Assembly (NCBI GenBank): GCA_034004165.1
Contig: JAVEXI010000052.1
Coordinates: forward strand, 1 to 11,761
Length of the DNA stretch: 11,761 nt
Reading direction: 5' to 3'
Origin: Gudongella sp034004165
GTDB lineage: Bacteria > Bacillota > Clostridia > Tissierellales > Tissierellaceae
Shown one piece after another: positions 1 through 6,726 of the stretch. The notes under the pieces were generated by a model, which searched no databases, was not told the origin of the DNA, and was given only the letters and a program-made list of their open reading frames with translations. A program made the position numbers and the translations under genes. How positions within the stretch are numbered: the stretch's first letter is position 1; each line of letters starts with the position of its first letter.

Positions 1-2229
1 GTAAGAGTCTTTGTAACTGTCAACATTTTAATTGATGATAGCGAAATAGAGAAAGCTCTGGACTATGTTTACTTATTGCATAGTATCGGTGTAGATGCCA
101 TAATTGTGCAGGATATTGGATTTGCTAGTTTAATTCGAAACACTATTCCTCAGATGGAGATTCACGCAAGCACGCAGATGACTATAAATAGTCTCCATGG
201 AGCAATTCATTTAAAAGAACTGGGTTTTTCGAGAGTGGTTCTTGCCAGAGAAACAAGCGAAGAAGAGATTAGGCTCATAACTTCTAAAAGCGGTATAGAG
301 ATCGAGGCTTTTGTTCATGGAGCCCTCTGCTATTCATACTCTGGACAATGCCTTATGAGCAGCCTTATTGGAGGAAGAAGTGGAAACAGGGGAACATGTG
401 CACAACCATGCAGAAAGCAGTACAGTATTGTTGATAGAAAGGGAGAACTGCTGAAAAGTTGGAACAGTCAGTATTTCCTGAGTACAAGGGATTTAAATAC
501 TATTGAAGAGACCGAAAAACTAATAGAGATGGGTATAAAATCTTTTAAAATTGAAGGGCGCATGAAAAGGCCTGAGTATGTGGCTACCATTACTAATGCT
601 TATAGAGAGGCTATCGATAAAGGGAGTTATAGTTTATTCAAAGAGGATAAAGAAAGTATAGCTCAAATATTCAATAGGAAATTCACTCATGGTCTGACCT
701 TTGGAGATTTTGGAGAGTCATTTGTCAGCATCGACCGACCAGATAATAGAGGTATACCAGCTGGGAAAATTCTTTCGATCAATAACAAAGGGACTACTTT
801 TGCATTTGATATAGATATAAAAAAGGGAGATGGGCTGGAGTGGACTACAGAATCTGGAGGTACAAAAGGTTTTAAGAGTCCTCAAAATATAAGTAAAAAA
901 GAGCATCTCTTTGTTCCTGGAATATATGGTGCTGTTGCTGGAACTGTTGTAAACAGGACTTCCAGCGTTGAGCTTCTTGAAAAAGCTAAGCAGTCATATT
1001 TCAATGAAAGCAGGAAAATCCCTGTTAGAATCAAAGTTAAAATCAGAGCAAATGAATTTCCCAAAGCTGAGATAACAGATGGGAAACACAAATGTTTAGT
1101 GTACGGTGAATCCGTTGCGCAAGAAGCGAAAAAGGCTCCGCTTACAATAGAAAAGATAAGTGAACAGATATTAAAGTTAGGTGGTACTGTGTTTGTACCT
1201 GAAAACATTGAAATCGATCTCAGCCCAGATACTTTTCTTCCAGTCAGCGAGATTAATAGTCTGAGAAGAAAAGCGACCGATTGCCTTGAAGGGAAAATTA
1301 TCGAGGGATTTGCAAATATAATACCAGAATCGAAATTTAGCATATTAAAAAAAGAATTCATGAGTTTTACAAAGAAAGAGCAGCCAGAATCAAGATTAAA
1401 TATAAGAGTAATGAAGCAAAGGCACTTAGACCAACTGGACCTAAGTAAAGTCGACAGGATATATCTTGGATTTTACGATTCTCTTAAAGAGAATCTGACC
1501 ATGTTAAAGCATTCAGGGGTAGAAGTGTTCCTTTGGACAGATCGAATTTTATATCAGAAAGATTATGATGAATTTGAGAGCCTACTAGAAGAAAATTTGG
1601 ATTTATTAGATGGTATAAGTGTTTCTAATCTAGGTTCACTACAATTTTTCTCTAAATACGAGAAAAAAATGCACGGAGATTTTGGGCTTAATATTTTCAA
1701 CTCTTTTTCTTGCAGATATTTTGATAACCTTGGATTTACAAGCACTACGTTGTCTCCTGAGCTCAATCTTTCTCAGATGCAATCGATAGCTAAAAAAACT
1801 GGTGGAAACCGAGAGGCTATTGTCTACGGATACCTTCCTTCTATGATTGCTAAGAATTGTCCAATGGCAGTCGTTAAGGGCTGTATAGATGACAGGGACT
1901 GCGAAAGATGTGCTTTTGCAAGCGGGTATAAGTTAAGGGATAAAATGAATAAAGAGTTTTTTATGGAAAGAGTAAATGGCCTTACTACTATCTATAATTC
2001 TGTTCCTTTAATGGTTCCAGAGATAGTTGGAAGTTTGAGTTTGAGAGGAATATCTTCAGCCAGGCTAGATTTTACAATAGAAAACGAAATTGCAGAAATA
2101 CAGTCATTGTTTTATGATTATTTACAGGGTAATATTGAAAAAAATGATGTTGATGAATTTTTAAGATATCATAGAAAAAATAATGAAATTACTAATGGAC
2201 ATTTTTATAGAGGAGTCCTACAGGAGTGA
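1..2229 (+). CDS. U32 family peptidase-like protein (RlhA/YdcP-like, probable Fe-S RNA-modifying enzyme), 5' partial
   Basis: The reading frame is open from base 1, so the true start lies upstream; 742 codons are visible. The U32 signature is clear at codons 102-120 (E-x-F-x2-G-A-L-C-x6-C-x-M-S), followed by GTCAQPC. Cysteines at codons 110, 117, 133 and 137 match the spacing style of the [4Fe-4S]-binding cysteines known in U32 proteins such as UbiU/UbiV. The stretch around codons 180-200 (KSFKIEGRMKRPEYV) is also typical of the family. The long C-terminal half (from about codon 460) looks like a second barrel-type domain and holds another cluster, C-x7-C-x5-C-x2-C, at codons 620-637. U32 members were first called collagenase-like peptidases, but characterised relatives (RlhA, TrhP, UbiU/V) hydroxylate RNA or quinones using prephenate or O2; large two-part members resemble RlhA (23S rRNA C2501). 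Substrate here is inferred, not shown. The stop overlaps the mutS2 leader, suggesting an operon with mutS2. Confidence 0.9.
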   Translation, partial: VRVFVTVNILIDDSEIEKALDYVYLLHSIGVDAIIVQDIGFASLIRNTIPQMEIHASTQMTINSLHGAIHLKELGFSRVVLARETSEEEIRLITSKSGIEIEAFVHGALCYSYSGQCLMSSLIGGRSGNRGTCAQPCRKQYSIVDRKGELLKSWNSQYFLSTRDLNTIEETEKLIEMGIKSFKIEGRMKRPEYVATITNAYREAIDKGSYSLFKEDKESIAQIFNRKFTHGLTFGDFGESFVSIDRPDNRGIPAGKILSINNKGTTFAFDIDIKKGDGLEWTTESGGTKGFKSPQNISKKEHLFVPGIYGAVAGTVVNRTSSVELLEKAKQSYFNESRKIPVRIKVKIRANEFPKAEITDGKHKCLVYGESVAQEAKKAPLTIEKISEQILKLGGTVFVPENIEIDLSPDTFLPVSEINSLRRKATDCLEGKIIEGFANIIPESKFSILKKEFMSFTKKEQPESRLNIRVMKQRHLDQLDLSKVDRIYLGFYDSLKENLTMLKHSGVEVFLWTDRILYQKDYDEFESLLEENLDLLDGISVSNLGSLQFFSKYEKKMHGDFGLNIFNSFSCRYFDNLGFTSTTLSPELNLSQMQSIAKKTGGNREAIVYGYLPSMIAKNCPMAVVKGCIDDRDCERCAFASGYKLRDKMNKEFFMERVNGLTTIYNSVPLMVPEIVGSLSLRGISSARLDFTIENEIAEIQSLFYDYLQGNIEKNDVDEFLRYHRKNNEITNGHFYRGVLQE
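2222..2226 (+). promoter_or_regulatory. Shine-Dalgarno site that fixes the mutS2 start
   Basis: AGGAG sits 8 nt before ATG 2235, inside the last codons of the U32 gene. A GTG at 2226 is also in frame, served by another AGGAG at 2211-2215 with 10-nt spacing. The protein from ATG begins MNQRSLKVLEF, which is how MutS2 proteins normally begin, so ATG 2235 is preferred. Both sites lie in translated sequence, as expected for translational coupling. Confidence 0.7.
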
Positions 2230-2234
2230 TTCTA

Positions 2235-4613
2235 ATGAATCAAAGAAGCCTAAAAGTTTTGGAATTTACTAAAATAAGAGATATTCTTGCTGATAAAGCT
2301 GAATCGTCTCTGGGGAGAAATATGGCATTGGAGATTTCACCGACAAATTCTCTACCAGAGGCAGAATATCTTCAGGATGAAACAGCAGAAGCTCTTAGTT
2401 TGCTAATTAAAAGGGGTAATCCACCACTTTTTGGGATTAGTAGCATAACTCCTGATATTAAAAGAGCTGAGCTAGGTGGGATGTTAAACCCAGGTGCTCT
2501 GCTTAGAATCAGTGAGACATTGCGAGTTTCCAGAGCTTTAAAAAACTATATGAAAGATACGAGAGACGACAAAGCGTCATCATATCCTGTTGTGGGAGAA
2601 ATGATTGAGAACCTTACTGCTTACAGGCATATTGAGGATGCTATAACCAATGCAATAATCAGTGAAAATGAGATATCCGACAATGCCAGTTCGACACTGC
2701 GATCAATCAGAAGACAAATTAGGAGCAAAAATGACGGAGTCAGAGATAAACTGAATAGCATCATTAATTCTTCCGTTTATAAAAAGTATTTGCAGGATAG
2801 TATTGTTACCATGAGAGATGGACGATATGTTATACCTGTAAAACAGGAAAACAGAGCGAATATTCCAGGGCTTGTGCATGATATATCTTCCAGTGGTGCG
2901 ACGGCTTTTGTCGAGCCTATGGCAGTAGTTGAATTAAACAATGAATTGAAGGAACTTGAGATAAAAGAGCGAGAGGAAATCGAGAGGATTCTCTTACAGT
3001 TATCTGGAGAAGTCGCTTCAGAAGCAGAAGGGATCAGAGGTAATGAAACTATTCTTTCAAGGCTTGATTTTGTTTTTGCCAAGGGAAAACTTGCTCTGGA
3101 TATGAAAGCTACCCAACCAATCTTCAACTCTAATGGACAGCTAAATATAAAGCAGGCAAGGCATCCACTACTTTCAGGGAAAGTAGTGCCCATAGATGTT
3201 TTTATGGGTAAAGACTTCAATACACTTATAATTACAGGTCCAAATACGGGTGGTAAAACCGTAACCCTTAAAACTGTTGGGCTCCTCACGTTGATGGGAC
3301 AGGCTGGGCTTCATATACCAGCTTCATTTAATTCGCAGCTAGCGGTCTTTAACGACGTGTTTGCTGACATTGGAGATGAGCAAAGCATTGAACAAAGCTT
3401 GTCGACATTTTCATCACACATGACAAATATTGTTCAAATATTTTCTGAAATGGATGAGAACAGTCTTGTTTTGTTTGATGAATTAGGCGCAGGCACCGAT
3501 CCTGTTGAAGGAGCAGCCTTGGCAATGGCAATCCTGGATCAACTAAAAACAAGAAACATTCGAACAATAGCAACAACGCACTACAGTCAGCTCAAAGTAT
3601 ATGCACTTACTACAGACAACGTAAATAATGCGTCAGTTGAATTTGATATCGAAACTCTGAGTCCAACCTATAAACTTCTAATTGGAGTACCTGGAAAATC
3701 AAATGCTTTTGAAATCTCCAGGAGGCTAGGACTTCCTGAAAATATAATTTCAAGGGCGAAAGATCTGGTGTCCCAAGAAAACATTGAATTTGAAGATGTT
3801 CTCCAGGCAATGGATAAAGACATAAGACTTGCTGAAAAAAATAGGCTTCAATCTGAAAAAGCTAAGTATGAAATTGAGCGTTTAAGACTTGAACTTGAAA
3901 AAGAAAAGAATAACCTTAATGACAATAGAGAAAAAATACTTCAAAAAGCTAGGGAAGAAGCACTTAAAATAATAAAAGAGGCAAAAGACAATGCAGATTT
4001 TGTAGCAGGGGAATTGAGAGTTCTTGCAGCTGAATTGGATAAAGACAAGGCCCGGAGATTACAGGAAACACAGGACATTATTAGAGAGGAGCTTAAAGAG
4101 CGAGAAAGAGTTTCTGGTAAAGGGTTAAAAGAAGTAATAACGGACAAACCACCAGAAGATCTGCTTCCTGGAGAAACGGTTGAACTCCTTACTCTGAATC
4201 AGACCGGTATTGTTCTTACAACTCCTGATGAAAAAGGCAATGTGGAAGTTCAGGTAGGTATAATGAAGGTTACAGTCAAACTTTCAACACTTAGGCGAAC
4301 AAGTAACGGTAAAGAGACAAATATACTGAAAAAAAGCAGTAAGAAATCTCTTAGTACAAAATCAAAGCAAATAAAAACTGAACTCGATCTAAGGGGAAGA
4401 AATATTGAAGAAGGAATTTTTGAAGTCGACAAATACCTAGATGATGCATATATTTCAGGTCTTAAAGAAGTTTATATCATCCATGGTAGAGGAACTGGAA
4501 TTCTTAGAGAAGGTATAAGTCAGTACCTTAAAGGTCATAAGCATGTCAAATCCATGAGACTGGGTAAGTATGGTGAAGGTGGAGATGGAGTGACTGTTGT
4601 CGAACTAAAGTAA
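2235..4613 (+). CDS. mutS2: endonuclease MutS2 / ribosome-collision rescue ATPase
   Basis: A 792-residue protein of full family length. It lacks the mismatch-recognition domain of MutS1 and begins directly with the MutS2 core/clamp region. The ABC-type ATPase has Walker A GPNTGGKT at 335-342, a signature-type STFSSHM near 390, and Walker B LFDELGAGTDP with D415-E416. A charged coiled coil spans about 506-629, a small KOW-like beta segment about 645-686, and a C-terminal Smr domain follows with LDLRG (717-721), HGRGTG (750-755) and a GGDGVTVVEL ending. All catalytic motifs look intact. In Bacillus subtilis MutS2 senses collided ribosomes and splits them; in Helicobacter it suppresses recombination; Smr domains can be nucleases. 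Which role dominates here cannot be read from sequence. It is probably coupled to the U32 gene upstream and co-transcribed with argS, consistent with a translation-linked job. Confidence 0.97.
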   Translation: MNQRSLKVLEFTKIRDILADKAESSLGRNMALEISPTNSLPEAEYLQDETAEALSLLIKRGNPPLFGISSITPDIKRAELGGMLNPGALLRISETLRVSRALKNYMKDTRDDKASSYPVVGEMIENLTAYRHIEDAITNAIISENEISDNASSTLRSIRRQIRSKNDGVRDKLNSIINSSVYKKYLQDSIVTMRDGRYVIPVKQENRANIPGLVHDISSSGATAFVEPMAVVELNNELKELEIKEREEIERILLQLSGEVASEAEGIRGNETILSRLDFVFAKGKLALDMKATQPIFNSNGQLNIKQARHPLLSGKVVPIDVFMGKDFNTLIITGPNTGGKTVTLKTVGLLTLMGQAGLHIPASFNSQLAVFNDVFADIGDEQSIEQSLSTFSSHMTNIVQIFSEMDENSLVLFDELGAGTDPVEGAALAMAILDQLKTRNIRTIATTHYSQLKVYALTTDNVNNASVEFDIETLSPTYKLLIGVPGKSNAFEISRRLGLPENIISRAKDLVSQENIEFEDVLQAMDKDIRLAEKNRLQSEKAKYEIERLRLELEKEKNNLNDNREKILQKAREEALKIIKEAKDNADFVAGELRVLAAELDKDKARRLQETQDIIREELKERERVSGKGLKEVITDKPPEDLLPGETVELLTLNQTGIVLTTPDEKGNVEVQVGIMKVTVKLSTLRRTSNGKETNILKKSSKKSLSTKSKQIKTELDLRGRNIEEGIFEVDKYLDDAYISGLKEVYIIHGRGTGILREGISQYLKGHKHVKSMRLGKYGEGGDGVTVVELK

Positions 4614-4658
4614 TTACCTTCATTAAATTAATAAAACAAGGACAGGGGGGGTTAATAA

Positions 4659-6359
4659 ATGATAGATTTCAAAAACAGAGTTGCGGAACTGATAAGTGGC
4701 GTTATGGATGAATTGAGTTTAGATGAGATATCAGCCATGATAGAAGTGCCACCAAGTTATGAGATGGGGGATTATGCATTTCCGACTTTCCGACTTGCTA
4801 AGATATTCAAAAAAGCTCCAAATATTATTGCTGAAGACCTTGCTGAAAAAGTAGGGTCAGATGAGTACTTTGACAGTATAAAGGTGGCAGGTCCTTACCT
4901 GAATTTCTTTATCAGCAGGAAAAAACTTGCAGAAACAACCATCAAGGATGTATTAGCCAGAGGAGATAGTTTTGGATCATCAAACCTAGGTGATAACAAG
5001 CGCGTTATTGTAGAATTTTCTTCACCAAATATTGCTAAGCCATTTCATATTGGGCATATTAGGACTACAGTCATAGGAAATGCACTGGCTAAAATATACG
5101 CATTTCTTGGATTTGACGTCATAAAAATCAACCATCTTGGTGATTATGGCACTCAGTTTGGCATGTTGATTTCTGCATTCAAAAGATGGGGAGACAGAGA
5201 TGTCATCGAGAAAGATCCTATAAAAGAATTGCTTGCTTTGTACGTAAGGTTCAATTCGGAAGCAGAAGAGAATCCGGAACTTAAGGATGAAGCAAGGTAC
5301 TGGTTTAAAGAACTTGAAAATGAAAATGAAGAAGCCATAGAGTTATGGCAATGGATTAGAGATATAAGCCTTAAAGAATTTAACAGAGTTTATGATATGT
5401 TGAACATATCTTTTGATTCATATGCCGGAGAGAGCTTTTATTCAGATAAAATGCCTGCTGTTCTTGAAGAAATGAAATCAAAAGGTATAGTTGAAGAATC
5501 AGAAGGAGCTCTTATTGTAGACCTTGAAGAATACGGAATGCCGCCAGCTTTAATTATGAAAAAAGATGGATCTACTCTGTATACGACGAGAGACATAGCT
5601 GCTGCTATTTACAGAAAAGACCATTATGATTTCTACAAAAACATATATGTCGTTGCATCTCAACAAAATTTGCACTTTAAAGCATGGATGAAAATAGTTG
5701 AGCTAATGGGACATGAATGGGCTAAAGATTGCATACACATACCATTTGGAATGGTAAGTCTCGAAGAAGGAACCTTATCGACTAGAAAAGGCCGTGTAGT
5801 ATTCTTAGAAGATGTGCTAAATACGGCTATCGATAAGACAAAGAGCATAATAGAAGAACGAAATCCTACTCTTGAGGATAAAGATACTGTCGCCAAACAA
5901 ATAGGGATTGGTGCAATACTATTTCAAGAGCTATTCAATCAGAGAATTAAAGATTATGTGTTTAGCTGGGATAGGACTCTCAGTTTTGAAGGAGAAACTG
6001 GGCCTTATGTGCAATATACACATGCAAGAGCGAATTCTCTCCTAGAAAAGGGCGATTTCGATTTATTGAAAGAAGTAGACTTTGACACACTTACTGGGTT
6101 AGATGAAACCAATATTATTAGACTAATTTATGATTTCCCCGAGACCATACTAGATGCTATGGAAAAGAACGAGCCATTTTTCATTACAAGACATATAGTT
6201 GAGCTTGCAAAAGCCTTCAATAAATTTTACAATAGCACATCAATAATTGTTGAAGATGAGTTAGAAAAAGACTCTCGACTTGCGCTTGTTTACGCAACAA
6301 AGATGGTAATTAAAATAGGCCTTGGCTTATTGGGCATAGATGCCCCTGATAAAATGTAA
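4659..6359 (+). CDS. argS: arginine--tRNA ligase (class I)
   Basis: A 566-residue cytosolic enzyme that attaches arginine to tRNA-Arg using ATP; the length is normal for bacterial ArgRS. Visible parts in order are the N-terminal ArgRS-specific tRNA-binding domain (about 1-95), the class I Rossmann catalytic domain with HIGH at 130-133 (context AKPFHIGHIRTT), the family's KMSKS equivalent LSTRKG at 373-378, and the alpha-helical DALR anticodon-binding domain (about 445-566) beginning near GPYVQYTHARA and ending LLGIDAPDKM as in most family members. The ATG is preceded by a run of seven G (4645-4651) 7 nt away, a strong ribosome binding site. The 45-bp gap from mutS2 has no terminator and is too short for a T-box, so expression probably depends on the upstream operon promoter. 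The gene ends at the hairpin 6358-6387. Confidence 0.98.
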   Translation: MIDFKNRVAELISGVMDELSLDEISAMIEVPPSYEMGDYAFPTFRLAKIFKKAPNIIAEDLAEKVGSDEYFDSIKVAGPYLNFFISRKKLAETTIKDVLARGDSFGSSNLGDNKRVIVEFSSPNIAKPFHIGHIRTTVIGNALAKIYAFLGFDVIKINHLGDYGTQFGMLISAFKRWGDRDVIEKDPIKELLALYVRFNSEAEENPELKDEARYWFKELENENEEAIELWQWIRDISLKEFNRVYDMLNISFDSYAGESFYSDKMPAVLEEMKSKGIVEESEGALIVDLEEYGMPPALIMKKDGSTLYTTRDIAAAIYRKDHYDFYKNIYVVASQQNLHFKAWMKIVELMGHEWAKDCIHIPFGMVSLEEGTLSTRKGRVVFLEDVLNTAIDKTKSIIEERNPTLEDKDTVAKQIGIGAILFQELFNQRIKDYVFSWDRTLSFEGETGPYVQYTHARANSLLEKGDFDLLKEVDFDTLTGLDETNIIRLIYDFPETILDAMEKNEPFFITRHIVELAKAFNKFYNSTSIIVEDELEKDSRLALVYATKMVIKIGLGLLGIDAPDKM

Positions 6360-6387
6360 GAGACCTTATCAATTTGATAAGGCCTCT
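6358..6387. terminator. bidirectional hairpin between argS and the convergent small gene
   Basis: The inverted repeat has arms 6358-6372 and 6373-6387: 14 of 15 positions pair, with one A-C mismatch in plus-strand RNA that becomes a U-G wobble in minus-strand RNA. The centre AATT would form the loop. The left arm starts inside the argS stop codon and the repeat contains the last codons and stop of the minus-strand gene. Neither side has a long U tract (plus side reads CTCTTAAAT, minus side CATTTTATC), so termination may be moderate. Position between two convergent gene ends supports a shared terminator. Confidence 0.75.
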
Positions 6388-6584
6388 TCTCTTAAATAAT
6401 CAAGTAGTTCTTCTTTTGTTACTTCAGTGATATTGGATAGCTCTTCTAATATGCTATCTCTCAGTTGAAAGAACTGATTAATCTTCGTAGCTTTTCCAGT
6501 ATATTCAAGAGCTTCTATTATTAAAATCATATCGCTCTTAGACATTTCCTGTATTGAAATCTTGTCAATATCAAAACGATCCAT
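6369..6584 (-). CDS. small hypothetical protein, 71 residues
   Basis: I do not recognise this protein. It is acidic, lacks cysteine, signal peptide and membrane segments, and reads as two or three amphipathic helices (about 13-30 and 33-68, with many E/L/I residues and a LEELSNITEVTKEELLDYL stretch). It is likely a real gene: its ATG has AAAGGGG 7 nt upstream (6592-6598), a near-consensus promoter lies just before that (6615-6643), it fills the space between argS and the next operon exactly, and it ends in the shared hairpin. The predicted leader is only about 24 nt. It is convergent with argS and divergent from the radical SAM gene. The helical, soluble, acidic character would suit a small regulatory or partner protein, but no function can be assigned. 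Confidence 0.75.
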   Translation of the reverse strand: MDRFDIDKISIQEMSKSDMILIIEALEYTGKATKINQFFQLRDSILEELSNITEVTKEELLDYLREEALSN

Positions 6585-6591
6585 AGTATGT

Positions 6592-6598
6592 CCCCTTT
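6592..6598 (-). promoter_or_regulatory. Shine-Dalgarno site of the small minus-strand gene
   Basis: On the minus strand this reads AAAGGGG, with 7 nt to the ATG at 6584. The match and spacing are what is expected of a well-translated Bacillota gene and are the main reason to accept so short a frame as coding. Confidence 0.75.
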
Positions 6599-6614
6599 CT
6601 GTTAGTCTGTTATA

Positions 6615-6643
6615 ATTCTATATTGTTTATCATAAAGTTTCAA
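6615..6643 (-). promoter_or_regulatory. sigma-A type promoter for the small minus-strand gene
   Basis: On the minus strand there is TTGAAA (6643-6638), a 17-bp spacer, and TAGAAT (6620-6615); each hexamer matches the consensus at five of six positions and the spacer is optimal. Transcription would begin near 6608, giving a leader of about 24 nt that contains the ribosome binding site. Confidence 0.65.
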
Positions 6644-6664
6644 GTAGAGATTCAATAAATATAG

Positions 6665-6693
6665 TTGGCTTGTGATGTCAATTGATATAGAAT
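6665..6693 (+). promoter_or_regulatory. candidate sigma-A promoter of the radical SAM-ptb operon
   Basis: TTGGCT (6665-6670), 17-bp spacer, TAGAAT (6688-6693): four of six and five of six matches. A start near 6700 would leave a leader of about 27 nt with GGAG at 6714-6717 ahead of ATG 6727. The -35 boxes of this and the minus-strand promoter are only about 21 bp apart, so one bound regulator could affect both. No clear operator palindrome is visible. Confidence 0.5.
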
Positions 6694-6726
6694 AGGATTG
6701 CAGAAATTTTTATGGAGTTGAGATAA

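Noticed and set aside
76..78. TTG at 76 as the start of the U32 gene
   Set aside because: The frame is open to base 1 and the upstream codons encode typical U32 sequence (VFVTVNILIDD), so the gene starts outside the window.
882..1361. 159-codon open frame on the minus strand
   Set aside because: Antisense to the U32 gene, hydrophobic low-information product, no ribosome site or conserved motif; a frame shadow.
2226..2234. GTG at 2226 as the mutS2 start, overlapping the U32 stop codon
   Set aside because: It is in frame and has a possible ribosome site, but ATG 2235 has better spacing from AGGAG and gives the usual MutS2 N-terminus; it remains an alternative.
2777..3289. 170-codon open frame on the minus strand
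   Set aside because: It lies wholly antisense to the conserved ATPase core of mutS2, has no recognisable family or ribosome site, and reflects codon bias of the real gene.
4614..4658. Possible T-box riboswitch or separate promoter before argS
   Set aside because: The gap is only 45 bp, too short for a T-box, and no specifier hairpin or clear promoter hexamers are present.
5775..5792. Missing KMSKS in arginyl-tRNA synthetase
   Set aside because: Most ArgRS enzymes lack canonical KMSKS; LSTRKG here is close to the usual MSTRKG and does not suggest loss of function.
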